From assembly GCA_027382625.1 (NCBI GenBank), contig JAJKFJ010022323.1:1-64000 (forward strand): a stretch of DNA of 64,000 nucleotides, in the 5' to 3' direction. A program made the position numbers and the translations under genes. This document shows positions 13,851 through 25,478 of the stretch, one piece after another (the first letter of the stretch is position 1; each line of letters opens with the position of its first letter). This DNA is from Tetmemena sp. SeJ-2015 (Eukaryota; Ciliophora; Spirotrichea; Sporadotrichida; Oxytrichidae). Below the pieces are notes generated by a model that saw nothing but the letters and a program-made list of their open reading frames with translations, was not told the origin of the DNA and ran no database searches.

Positions 13851-16647
13851 TCATTCTTGATGAGGGTACATGTGCATCGAATACTGTTGGAAAGAGTAGA
13901 TAATTTTGTTGAGAACTGATTCGCAATGACCTAGACTAGAAGTTCTGGTCTAAGAGTAGTCCTTGATCTTTTCCTCCTCTCCATAGGGAGGGGCAAACTA
14001 GCTCTAATTCTACTGCGAGTACTTCGCATACGTAGAATCGAAACCGCCACCGAAATGCTAGCCAGTGATTTGTTGCAAGAGTTACTAGGCTGGAGTCTAA
14101 TGAACTTAGCCAGAGCTGTGATACTAGTTGAAAGGTCTATTAAAAGCTGAAGAGTTGGTGCTGAGTGTTGTCTCTTAATAGCTAGAGGAGTGGTCTTTGT
14201 CATCTGAGTGAAGCTCACAGAAACAACCAGAGTATGCAACCTGGTGTGTGAACTTGAAGGATTCCTGCAAAAGGTTTAACAAGAAAGTAATTTACCTTGA
14301 TGTCTGAAAACTTGAAAGAGCTCTTTCCTACGTTATTGTGAGGATTGAGAGGATCATCTATTTGGATAGTTGGGTTGAAAAGTTGAAGAGCCTAAATATT
14401 GTTGTAAGGTATTCAAAAAATTTACATTCACGTTAGGGTAATGATTTGGCTTTTCTGGAAGCTTCCCTACAGGGCAAGTATAAACTCCGATGCTCTAAAA
14501 CTAGAGATCTCCATAAAACTAGAAGAAGCTGAGTAGGATAGTTCCGAGATTCACTTGATTGATGAACTTAGGAATTTGTCTGGCTTGCAAGAAAGAAACA
14601 AGCAATAGAAACAGAGCATAAGAACTGAGGCCTCCATAATATGGATCATTAAATATGCAAACTTTGAGATATTGCTTGAGGACAAGAATCAAAGGCTCTA
14701 TGACCTCGTTTTCTCTCAAAAAGTCTTGAACTAGTCTCACGCATTCAAGTCCATTATGATTTTCAGTCAGCTAAGTGATATCAATACTGAAGGCATCCTC
14801 GAAGAAACTCTTGAATTTCATGATGAGGGGAGTCTCTTTTTCTGACTCACTTATAATCTAGTCAACCTTGCACTTTACTTTAACCACAGGCACAGTTGCT
14901 TGCTCAACAAAATTTATGGATTCAATCCAGTTTCCAATCTACTTTTCATTCTAAAGCTCTCTTGTAATAGCTGCTAAACAGTTCTTAGGAGTCTAAGTGT
15001 AGTGATCCGAGTTTCCATTTTTGACCACCAAATCAATATCTGACCAGGGAAGGCACAATCTGGTGGCGTGAGATCCATAAACCTGAACCTCACTATTTGA
15101 AAGTGCTTTCTTAATGACCTAAGAAATGTTTTAGATCAGCTTATCTTTGAGAGGTTGCAGTTCTGACAAGATCTCATTGACTGATTCTTTGAAGAGGATG
15201 ATCTCTTGATGAAGGCGGTTATGCATATCTTGAGTGTCCTAAGTAGAAAAAGTGTAAGACTCAAATCTGTCGATACTCTTGATGAGTGTGTTTTGCTTCT
15301 GTTAGCGATCAGTTTGAGCTGAGGGTGCTCCCAAAGAGTGCGCAGTTTTCACTTGCGAATAATAATTTTTTAAAATGGGTACTGTGAGATCTGTCAATCT
15401 TTAAAAACTTGTTGAGCTATTCTTGCTATTCCTCTAGGCTTTTCTAAGCATCTTAGAGGTCTTTTTCATCAACTGGCTACTTTTTGTCGTATGCTGATTA
15501 AACTTTTTCAAGGAAGGATTTCTCCTAAGTGATCAAAGTCATAGCCACTTTAGTTACCTTCTCCATGCTTGTTTTGCATAAACTCAATTCATTGTCATGG
15601 TTTTGCTTCTCCAATTAAAGATTTCAATTATCATAAAACTAGACGAGAATGATGAGGGTTAAATATTCGATTTAAATAACAAAGATGAGCTATGGCAACC
15701 TCAAGAGCTCTCTTTTCTTGATTGATGATGTTGTTATCATTTTCAATTTAGCGAATGTGTTGTTGTAATCCAATAATCTCCTTGTCAGCGTTCAATAGCT
15801 TCTGATCTTTTTCATCGATCTGTCTCTGCTTTTGAATAAAGACATCTTCAAACCTCATTTTGTCTTTTCTCAATGCTTTCTCAGCCTCAATTCGCTTCAT
15901 TCTGTGTATGAAAGCTAACATTTAGTCTTGGGTGTTATAAATTAATCTTTAATTTATCAGGATTTTCCAATATACTCTTTATTGGAAAGATATTTTAAAA
16001 ATGTCCAATAGGCTATTTTACTTGTGTTGAGCTCAAGCTTATCGATGATAGTGTGCTTTCTCAAATTGCTTGTTTGCTAGGTGATTTGGCGAACTGCGCC
16101 TGATGAAGGATGCTAGTTGTTTGAGGATTGTAAAGGCAGGTTGGACAAGTTTTAATTCCCAGAGAGAGGTTGCTAGCCCTACAAAAGGCCTGATTGCAAT
16201 CCATCATTAAATACGAAATACTACTTATGAATCCTCCCTGTAGACTTGAACTCATGATCATACTCAAAGGCATGTTGAAAGCAGGTATAGCAGACTGAGC
16301 GAGGCTCTGTTGTTGTAGAAACTGAGTGTACTACTGCTAACTCGAAGACATCTGAGAATTAGGTAAACCTCCTGATGTCTGCCCTAGACCCTGATTTGAA
16401 TTGAAGTTCTAAACAGGCTGCTGAATTCATAAACTATGAAAGAATTTGAAAAGAGATGTTCAATTAAAAATAAATGCTGAGTGATGATTCCTAATTAAGG
16501 TTAGAAGTTAGATTGATTGATGTTGAATTGATTAGGCATCTAAGCTTAGTTTATTGATGGATTTTAAGATATTGAAAGAGAATTAGGGTTTATAAAGGGC
16601 ATACTATGAGTTGAAGTCTAATGATGCTACTGCTGATTCGGTAACAT
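13851..16647 (-). CDS. Non-canonical poly(A) polymerase, Trf4/PAPD5 type
   Basis: A nucleotidyltransferase that would add short A or U tails to RNA in nuclear surveillance (role known from the family). The translated minus strand starts at 16647 with a Gln/Asn-rich N-terminus, then a coiled coil (RMKRIEAEKALRKDKMRFED near 15900-15850). The catalytic core is near 15090-15010: VYGSHATRLCLPWSDIDLVV, holding the GS motif and the DxD aspartates. The third acidic region (VPVVKVKCKVD) is near 14870. The PAP-associated part (YYGGLSSYALFLLLVSFLQ) lies at about 14640-14585, and DPLNPHNNVGKSSFKFSD near 14310. Two short GT-AG introns fit near 14400 and 14280. Three IESs (15973, 16203, 16425) are resolved by pointers; others remain in the coiled coil. 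The tail is Q-rich and ends at TGA 13851-13853. Confidence 0.85.
15973..16010 (-). other. IES in Trf4-like gene, pointer TATTGGA
   Basis: Plus-strand TCCAATA occurs at 15966-15972 and 16004-16010. Removing 38 bp eliminates an in-frame TGA and joins the Q-rich N-terminus to IAYWKILINQ and the coiled coil. Confidence 0.85.
16203..16234 (-). other. IES in Trf4-like gene, pointer GGATT
   Basis: Plus-strand AATCC occurs at 16198-16202 and 16230-16234. Removing 32 bp joins two Gln-rich frames as SLQGGLQSGLLQGQQ. Confidence 0.8.
16425..16480 (-). other. IES in Trf4-like gene, pointer TCAGCA
   Basis: Plus-strand TGCTGA occurs at 16419-16424 and 16475-16480. Removing 56 bp joins FQPQLGIITQ to QPVQNFNSNQG, keeping one Gln-rich frame. 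Confidence 0.82.
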
Positions 16648-16820
16648 ATTTGTTGGAATATTTTAATTTGAAATATTATTCCAGAAGTAGCATTAATTTC
16701 AAATTTCTACATTTAATATTCTGGACCTTTACAAGACATTTCAATAATTTTTAAGATATATCTCAGAAATTTAAATATGTAAGAAACTTATCCTATTTCA
16801 AAAAATGAGATGATAAGTTT

Positions 16821-19800
16821 CATGGCTTTTTTTAATTGAAAAAGATTTCAAAGCATATTAGCGCCACCTAATTATTAAATCGATTGTAAATTTAATAGAT
16901 GATAAGTATATTTGATTAAGTTTACTACGACTGATTAGTTTGATTCTTCTAATGATGATGAGAGGCTGATTGAGGGTTTGATGATTGAGGAGCAACGTTG
17001 AGATTTATCATAGGTTGATTCAATTGCTAAGAGGAATTTTGATTTTACTATACTTACTAGTGTTGAGGGTGGGTTATTGCTGCAAGAGCTTGATTTTAAG
17101 GAGGGGCAACTATTTGAGTTGGAATTATTCCTCCTATTGGTAGATTAACATTAAAAAATAACTTTTAGATATGGGACTCCTTAGATGGGCGGTATTCCGT
17201 GTTGAGGATGAGCTTATTGCTAGTGACTTTATGAGGGATTGCCTTGTGCTTGATTTTTCTATAATCTTTGAGATGTGGTTTGAGGGGAATGTTAGGCTTA
17301 ATTATGAGTTTACATTATCTTTTATAATTACTTTACTCAAATAAACAATAAGTTTGGAATGGTAAAGCTTAGTTCTGCTGATTGTTGTTTTTGAAGTTTT
17401 GATTATTTCCTTCTCTTCTCTAGTTCTAGCCTCCTGAAAGCTACTAGTTTGAGCCTAGGTTACCACTATTATTGTTGTTACTCGAGTTATGATAATTCCC
17501 TCCATCATTTCTTTGATTGCCAAACGCATTTTGTTGATTCTACTAGTTATCACAAGATTTTAAATATCATCACTCCCATGAATAATTCAATTTGAATGCA
17601 ATACTAAAGATTTATTGCTGTGAACCTATCATCGGATTCATCTGATTAGTATGGTTGCCTTATGAAAATTACTGTTGAGCTTGAATTCCATGGTTTGTTT
17701 GCTGAGTATTAGAACTTTGCTTGTGTAAATTTTGGTTACCTACCCCTGGATTGCTTTGACTATGACTGTTCTTCTGATGAGAGTTTGAGTTGAGTTGCTA
17801 TTGTTAATTTGGGAGACTTTGAGATGCTTGATGAATATGGGTGACTGCTCTAGGGTCTGCTATTTCCTGAGGCTTAGGTCACTTGAAGATTTTATCCTAG
17901 ATACTATTGCTGCTCTTGTTGTACAAGCATCTGCTAGTTAATTTGCTGAGGATTCTAATTTTACATCATCTACAAAGATTGATCTTTGATTTGATTGCTT
18001 GGAATAGCAAAGGGAACTCCCATCACATTAGTGATAGGCTACCCTTAGAAGGATTAGTTAATCGGATTCCCTAACTAGTTGAGCTACTATGGAGGGAGAG
18101 TAGAATTATTAGTTGAGCTTGGCTAGTTTGATCTTGAATTTTGGGTGTTTTGCTGGTACGGGTTTTTCTTATTTTGTTGATTCTAATTCTTGTTGTAGCT
18201 CTAACCTGGAGCCATTTGAAAATATATCACTCACATATTTAAATCTTCATCTTTAAAATGATTGGTTGCCGTTTTGTGTTCGGGAATTGAGTTAATTCAT
18301 TGTAATTAGCAGCAACATATTGCTTTTGTGGTTCTGTTGGAGCTTCCTACTTTTTGGGACTCTGGCCCATTTGTACTTGAGGGCTACTACTATCTATAAA
18401 TTGCTATGCGATTGCAGGCAAGTTTTAGTTGCCGCCACCGATAACATTAGGATTCGAGTTACTTTAGTTTAGACCTGAAGTGGGACTTTGATTCATCATC
18501 TGATCTTTTTATTTAGGATTGAGAGTATCAGCTCCTCCGCTTTCTCTGTGAGTTTTGGACCCACTACCCATCAATCTTTGTTATTCAAGAGTCAAAAGAG
18601 GATTTGAAATTTGCATCTGGGGATAGACTTGAGTTTACTGTAGCTGAAGATGCTGGATCTGCTAAAGCTGAAAATTTTGCTAAAAAGGCAAGGAATTACT
18701 GCTACTATTCTGCAGTAAAGGCGTTTATTTGCATCATCTGATTTAATCAAAAACTATTATAAAGATTTGCAAAATATTTTGCTGTTGAGCCATTTGTAAA
18801 ATTTCTGCTTAAGACTTGGAGCCACTAATAGAGGAATTTTAAAAATATGTAAATAATAAATTCATCTGATAAATTCACAATGATTACCATTCACTGATCT
18901 GCAGATTGTTCGATACTTACATAAATTGTTAAATTAATGAGGCAATGTTCTATTCTTCTGTAGATAAATTTAAAGAAGCAGTTTTTGTGGGTGTCACATT
19001 ATTATTTTTACTCATTTCATCTGCTGAAATCCCCGTAGAGATTTGTTGCTACTAAACATGCTGATTTGTAGTAGAGGGAGGTTAATTTTTAGGGTTATTT
19101 TGATTTTATTGATTGCTATTAGCTTTAGACTGTGCCTGCTTTCAAATAATCTTAATAAAAATTACTAACTATATGCTTTTGTTGCTGCTTATTCTATTGC
19201 TTCTTAGTTTCTTTTTACTGCTTGATGTTTTCCTGCTTGACGAGTTCCTCTTTTGCCTTGATTGAAGCAGATTCAATTTCCTCCATAACATGCTTTAAAT
19301 GATTATATGTCTGTTGATACTCCTAACTTGTTATAAAAATGATGGCTATGATAAAACAACATCAAGATTACTTTTAGCTTGATTTCTCTCTGCAATCAAG
19401 ATAGGTGTCTCTCTTTCTTTATTCTCTTGCTTTAAAACATCATGTACTAAAAATGAGAAAGTTTTAGGAAAAATTGAAAGTAGCTGATTGAAAATCTTTG
19501 CAGCTTAAACAATGATACCAACTGCCTGAAGATCACCCCTTTCACAAGCAATATGCAGAGCAGTGTTGCCAGTCTGATTCACTTTAAGAGTTAAGTTGGC
19601 ATTTCTGTCAATAAGCTTTCCCATTATTTCGTGATAGGACTTGGCTGTGGCTTTTAAGAGGGGAGACCACCCATCAAATGATTAGGCATTAATCTCTGCT
19701 CCTTGATTGATAAGCAGCATCACTACATCTGAATTCTCTGCTTTGGCTTCTATAGCGTACATCAAAGGGGTTCTTTGCTTTCTATCTTTCATATTTACTT

Positions 19801-21131
19801 TTGCCTATTTACCATCCATGTAATAGATTCAAAATTAAGAATAAATAATGAATGGTCTCAAAATAAATTTCTTATCTTAAAGTCAAAGATAGACACTAAA
19901 TAAATTTTAAATCAATAAACCGACATTAAATTAATTTTCGCAAATAACATTCTAAAGATCACAAAATTAAGATCTTAATCAAAATTTTAAAATCTTAAAT
20001 AATTCCATAATAATTAAATCTGCGACTACTTCAATATAGCTATTAAAATTTTAATAGAGTATTTATAAAGCCCTTTTCACAAGCAATCATGAGTGCCGAT
20101 TTACTGTCAACTGGATCTTGAGCATCTACACTAGCTCTGATTCCAGTAAGAAGATTCAAACAGTCTATCAACTCACTTTTCTTATTATAATAATTAAACT
20201 ACGTATTTATATTTGCTCTCTTATTAGAGGAGCAGTTTTGAACAGCTTGAAGGAGTGCCTTGTTGAGTTCGATATCTGATATGGCATTTTCTCCCACTTC
20301 TTCAATGATTTAAGATAGCAAATCTGAGTTGCAGCTCTTGGCAGCATTAGTCATCTCTGCTATCTTGCTCTGCATATACTAATATGATATTTTCTCGTTT
20401 TTCTAATCCAGCACATCTTTTTAAACTCATTCAATAATTATTTTTGACTTGTTAGTAAGCTAGATGAGTTAAGTCTGGCGGTAGATTGACCATTGAGCCG
20501 CTATTATGGCCACCACGTAAATGTTGTTGCATCATTTTTAAACATAAAATAATAGATATTAGTGGAATTAAGTACCCAACCCTGGGATATATATAATAGG
20601 CTTTTATATCACCTACTAAAACATGCTCATAACTAGTGTGACCGGTTCCTCATGCTAGTGTTAACCCATGACGTCATGACTTATGTGACGCACCGCTCTC
20701 ATTAAGGGACGAAAGAGAATCTCCAGTGGAATTGACATTCCAACACCCCCATTGGTTCACTATCTGAGCACATTTTATACAAATAATGCTTCTTAAGCTT
20801 TTTTGCAAACTAGCGGCGTTAAGGTGTGATAAATTTGTAAGATTAGTCGACATAGAATTAGCTGCTGCTTGCTGCCCTGATAAATTCAGCCCTGCCAAAC
20901 CACTGCTCACCTACCCACTGCCTGCCGCCTAGGTCTGTCCAATAACTTAATTGCTCCCTTCTCTGACAATAAGGATAAGTAAATAAGCATAAAAACCACT
21001 TCATAATCGAAGTCTTAACAAATTTACCTTTGGTGAGATGGGGAATTCTGATTAGGGGAAGTAGTTTATTAAGGTTGATTGCTATTCTAGTTCAGAGCAC
21101 CTGAAGAGTTTTGCTGCTGATTATTATTCAT
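16821..21131 (-). CDS. Ankyrin-repeat protein with long N/Q-rich tail
   Basis: The minus strand starts at 21131 (MNNNQQQNSSGALNQNSNQP); a GTAAAT..CAG intron of about 60 nt fits near 21030-20970. After a 276-bp IES (20532-20807) the frame continues QQHLRGGHNSGSM. Ankyrin-type repeats follow: KSALMIACEKGF near 20070, QRTPLMYAIEAKAENSDVV near 19780, GWSPLLKATAKSYHEIMGKL near 19680, GNTALHIACERGDLQAVG near 19580. A coiled-coil Glu/Lys/Gln stretch covers about 19320-19150. The C-terminal 2 kb (19.1-16.9 kb) is Asn/Gln-rich, prion-like low complexity, ending near TGA 16821-16823. A gap of about 250 bp AT-rich sequence at 19810-20060, between two repeats, is probably another IES. Ankyrin repeats bind proteins; no enzyme domain was seen. 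Other IESs are likely in the tail. Confidence 0.7.
20532..20807 (-). other. 276-bp IES, pointer TGCAA
   Basis: Plus-strand TTGCA occurs at 20527-20531 and 20803-20807. Removing 276 bp joins LNAASLQ to QHLRGGHNSGSM in frame and eliminates an in-frame TGA. It is much longer than the other IESs resolved here. It contains TGACGTCA at 20670-20677 and less AT-rich sequence than its neighbours. Confidence 0.75.
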
Positions 21132-21447
21132 TCTTTAAAAACAAACGTATTCATTGATATTGAATGTAGTTTAATAATATTTGAATACATAATCTCTTAA
21201 ATTTAAATTATAAAGTAAATTATATTTTTATAGTTATTCAACCTGTGCTTATTAGGCTAGTACAATCTCATATATGACTGAGAGATATATCTGATAATAA
21301 AAGTGAGATTTTAAAATATAAGTTAATATCTCTTATCCGAACATGGCGATCAAATAAACTTAAAAAGGGGCTTAATATCGCAATTTAAACAGCATCAATT
21401 CATCTTTTAACAAAACTCTAATAGTTGTTGCTATTCTCCAAAGCTTT
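21132..21447. other. Divergent intergenic spacer
   Basis: AT-rich sequence between two divergently transcribed genes. No coding segment or recognisable element is seen; macronuclear chromosome ends probably fall here. Confidence 0.4.
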
Positions 21448-22918
21448 ATGAGTATGAGCCAAGCTGACATAATTCATCAAAGCGTAGTCTAAATTTAGTT
21501 CTCAAATTTTATTAAAATACATTCTTTTACTTTAATTGTAAGAAAATAATTTCTAAAGCAAAGTCTTATTTTGCATAAATGTTATTTTGATTGTCTAGAA
21601 TATAAAGGTAAGATTTATGTACTTAATGCAATTTAAGATATCGAAAGGACAATTTACTTAGTTCAGAGCAGTTGGCCTAGGCTTTAGGGATGAAATGCTA
21701 TTGGAAGATTAATCTCACGTCAACTTCTAATTCATGATTAAATCTATCACCTCTTAAAATCAGAATCAAGCAGGTGGAAGCGTTGAAACTCCTCAGCCTT
21801 TCGATTTCTTTGTGAAAATAAAATTTTACACTTTTAATAAGTTGTGCTTTCTTCTTCCACTGATTATGAATGCTACATCAGAGCTCTTATATTAATTAAT
21901 CAATTTCAAAATGCTTTCTTTATCTTGTATTGTTGGAGTAGGATTAGCAGGAGGCTTGGGACTGCGACTTTTTGCAGAACTCAGATCTGTCACGCTCTGG
22001 CGTCTATCAGTTTAACTCAAGCCAGTTGAATTTCTTGACTAAGAACACTAACTTTAAGGAGTATTTCTTTGTGATCGACAACACTGACTTTCCAATTAAA
22101 AAGCAAGATCAAAACACAAGCGCAGATACTAAAATACTACAGACTTCTCAATTCTCTAAATAAGAACAGAATGTCATTTAGAGTGATGATGATGATCAAA
22201 CAGATTATCAACAAATTGCTTTAAAGAGAAATCTCATAGCAAACTCTAATCACGATAAAATTCACCTGTCATAAACCGATGAGATTAATTTATAAATCAT
22301 AGCATGTTTTAAATAAAGAGAATGATATCATAGTGAGAGTTGAATTCAGGACCTAGTTCTCTCTAAATCAGACTTTCTACTCTTTAGTTTTCATAACTGG
22401 CTCCGTAGCTATAGCTTTGATTATCCTATTGGTATTCCTAATTTGCAAGTACAAAAAGCATAAGAAGATATATGCAATCCTAGCTCAAGAAAGACGCAAA
22501 GAGAGGGAATTCAAGATGTGGGGCAAGCAACAAACTTCCACAGCTGGCTTCAAAAGCATGAGCACAGACTTTTAGTCTATAGAGGCAGAATCCAAAGTGT
22601 CTCAAGTTAACAAATACAGAGAAGACGCACTCAACTCAGATGAATAGTCTCATAAATAGATCGTTTTCGAAAATCAAGACCATGAAGTTTAAAGTAATTT
22701 GAGCAAAGGATTTTATTCAGTTTTATGAAAATAATTCTAAAGTTGAATAAGAAGAAGTGTTAAAAGGTGGGCAATATGAAAATAATGAAGTAAGACCGCT
22801 CTCTGCTGACCAAGATCAGTCTGAATAGATAAAAGAGGAATGGCTTTATCATTAAGAGGAAATATTAGAGCCTGTCTAAAAAACAGGGGGAGTTGGATTA
22901 GTATTTGATGACGAATGA
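21448..22918 (+). CDS. Hypothetical single-pass membrane protein
   Basis: Not recognised. From ATG 21448 a short first part is followed by a GTAAG..TTTAAG intron near 21608. An ectodomain-like region (GVYQFNSSQLNFLTKNTNF, 22006-22063) precedes one clear membrane segment near 22383-22450 (ITGSVAIALIILLVFLICKY). A basic stop-transfer KYKKHKKIY and a charged cytoplasmic tail follow. The last acidic, Gln-rich segment ends GGVGLVFDDE before TGA 22916-22918. The frame shifts between about 21830 and 21980 and near 22700, suggesting at least two IESs or introns that I could not assign. The topology suggests a type I receptor-like surface protein, but no domain supports a function. Confidence 0.55.
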
Positions 22919-23054
22919 CTCCTTTTGTTCTATATACCAGGCAGTCTATTATGAATCTGTTAATTTTAGTGAAAATAAATTTCTTTATTGGATAGTTTCT
23001 TCTCTCTTTAAGGCTATAACAATTTTATCATCATAATAAAGTTTTGTTTGTAAA

Positions 23055-23639
23055 ATGGAAACCTATCGTCATAAATTGGAAAGATGGATTATGAATCAAG
23101 GAGTCTAAGATTCCACTAGCTCCTTAGAGGAGTATTAGCAATAGCAAGGAAAGAGGGCATCTCGAATCACCAATCAACGAAGAATTTATGGTGAAGTGCT
23201 TTAGATAATTAGGGACGCATCTTCGACAGAGACTGCCAGAGCAATCTAAGATAGTGAATCGCCTGTGGCCCTAGACATGAAGAAAATGATCAAAATTCTT
23301 GTGCAGAAGGGTTGGACTAAGAATGATTTATAATTTAATACCAAATATTTATTCTTTCTCTTTAATGAGATAGTATTCGAGATGCAAAAAGTTTATGGAC
23401 ACGATGTTTTGATATATTCTAACATGATTGATGACAACAGATCTACTGTAGAAAAGCATAAGACTTCGATCAAAATTGTAGGTGGTACGCTTTTGATGAT
23501 GATGATTCTGGCTAGAAGAAATAAGAATCTTAATAGTCTTAAGAAATAAGTCATCTCTCCAACTTAGCAGCAATAGAGGATTTGTAATTTCATTAAAAAA
23601 AATATACACCTTTCTATTAATTTTAAAGATTTAAAGTGA
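23055..23639 (+). CDS. Hypothetical protein, 194 residues
   Basis: An uninterrupted frame of 195 codons including TGA (23637-23639), with TAA/TAG read as Gln. It starts METYRHKLERWIMNQGVQD, with a helical Gln/Ser-rich N-terminus, a patch of basic residues, then VALDMKKMIKILVQKGW. No recognised domain. It converges on the minus-strand gene at 23779-24440. The end of the frame is less protein-like than the start, so the true 3' end could be earlier. Confidence 0.5.
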
Positions 23640-23778
23640 AGCGAAGTAGACAGATGCAAGAAAGTAAATAGATGAGTATCTTGAAGGTACTTAGATAATA
23701 AGGAATCAAAAGATGAGATTTTTAGAAAGTTAAAGATCAAGTGAATAAGAGTAGTTGAAACAAGAGTTGACTTAGAAC

Positions 23779-24440
23779 TCACTTCTTCTGAAACAAATTT
23801 CGAAACTTGTTGGCTATTGAAGACTAAATTTTGGCTTAATTGTTCTTAGTTGATTACCCGACAACCTCTTGTATATTTGCATTTTCTTCAAGCTATTCTA
23901 ACTCTTTTCTTTCATCTTCTGTAATCTAGGCGCTCCCTTAATTTCTTAAAGATATTGAAGCTATCAAGAGGCCTTGCTTTGGATAGTAAGAAGGGGGTTC
24001 TGACTCTGAGTATTGCTTGAAGGGAGTTGAAAGTATTTCCTGATCATATTAGTCAAAAGTGTCTTCATACATCAAAAGCACCTTGGGGTCAACATAAAAA
24101 TCTCTACTCAGATAAAACAAGATATACGATATCACTGTAATTTATAAAGATAGCTTTCAATATACTTGATCTCTTTATCCAACTCCTCAAGCTCTCCTTA
24201 AATTTCTTTCTCTCCATTATAAGAAGTATTATATGATATTTAATGTCCATCTTGCATGATCTTATTCTGCTGCTCGTCTTAGATAGTAGCAGCCATCTGC
24301 TGTTTTATATTCTTATTCTTATAGTAATCTTTTAGAAAGGCATCTCTATGCTCTGCGAACCGAGATTTTCCCTGAAATAATTTATCTGCATATTACTCCA
24401 TCTTCTCCAGCTGCTGATCTACTAGTGTCTTTCTCTTCAT
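23779..24440 (-). CDS. Hypothetical coiled-coil protein
   Basis: Not recognised. The minus strand starts at 24440 with MKRKTLVDQQLEKMEQYADK, a helical region that continues GELEELDKEIKYIES near 24170. After a 38-bp IES it reads YLSRDFYVDPKVLLMYED and ends in an acidic coiled coil (TEDERKELEQLEENANIQE) and TGA 23779-23781. Length is about 207 residues. It is probably a small structural or adaptor protein, but this is only composition-based. Confidence 0.65.
24115..24152 (-). other. IES in coiled-coil gene, pointer TATCT
   Basis: Plus-strand AGATA occurs at 24110-24114 and 24148-24152. Removing 38 bp eliminates an in-frame TGA and joins KYIESYL to SRDFYVDPKV. Confidence 0.85.
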
Positions 24441-24991
24441 TTTAGTCCTTAATCTTTAGTTTAATAGATATCAGTATTTAAAAAAAATAAGTGAAATCTA
24501 ATCAATAACTCTCTATTTCAGTTAAATTTTTTCTATCGCAGTGAAATGGAGATATCTTACCTTAAATATGCGAGGATGTAAATGACCACCTCAATTTTTT
24601 TTTTTAAAAAAAACTATCTTTAAAAAGGGAGACCAATGAACAATAAAATTACCATCCAGGAATTTGAAACATTCAATGACATCTCTGTTTCAAGAAATAT
24701 ATAAATCACTCTCTTTTTATATTAACATAATTTATGCGAGAATAACTATTGTAGAAAATTTTAGCAACAATAGTTCTTTCACTTTATTACTAAATAAGAA
24801 AAATAAAGTCTCACATCATTTTATTAGGATAGCTAATTATCAAATTACAAATTTATGCAAATTATAATATAAAAATAAACTGCCATAAAATTTTATCTCT
24901 GCTCAAAATTATTATTAATTAACTTAATTATTTTAATAGCTGATCTTCCTATGACCCATTTTTCAGTAATTAAAAATATTAAATCTGCTTA
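24441..24991. other. AT-rich spacer
   Basis: Low-complexity AT-rich sequence, including runs of A and T at 24595-24610. No coding segment supported. Confidence 0.5.
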
Positions 24992-25282
24992 TCATAAATA
25001 TTTCAGTTTGGTTTCTACTTATTACTGGAGTAAGTTTATCTCCTCCTGTAAGTCTATTTGTTCCTCTAAGTAGTGAACTAATTTTTGGCTGACCTCAGCT
25101 ATAGTTTCATTCATACTTAGATCAGCTGAGAAAATTTCCTTCACTGATCTGCTGTTACCTTTGATTCCATTTCGGACCAATTTATAAATTAAATTCTTAC
25201 AAATTCCAAAAAAGATTAAATGAATCTTCTCTATCAATTTAATGCAAATGATGTATATTGAGGGAACATCGAACCACAGCAA
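24992..25282 (-). CDS. Possible small protein, 96 residues
   Basis: A continuous minus-strand frame from ATG 25282 to TGA 24992-24994. The N-terminus is hydrophobic (MLWFDVPSIYIICIKLIEKI) and the C-terminus helical and acidic (LVHYLEEQIDLQEEINLLQ). It is not recognised and lies upstream of the divergent Sec14-like gene. It could be an exon of a longer gene or spurious, since TGA-only frames stay open easily in AT-rich DNA. Confidence 0.3.
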
Positions 25283-25478
25283 GCCTGAAAAAGAGAAATA
25301 AATATAAATTTAAACATAATTCAAAATCAAAGTTAAAAATGAGGTGAGTTAAAAGAAAGCTATGAAATTTTTACTGACTGAGAGTGTTCGCATTCTAGTA
25401 TTACAAACCTGCAAATAATTTACCATTCACCTTTCTAAATGCTAATGTAGTGTGATCTCGAGATTCAGCTAAGACCAA

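Noticed and set aside
25022..25282. High-confidence gene call for the hydrophobic minus-strand frame
   Set aside because: No homology or interruption pattern supports it; kept only as a low-confidence entry.
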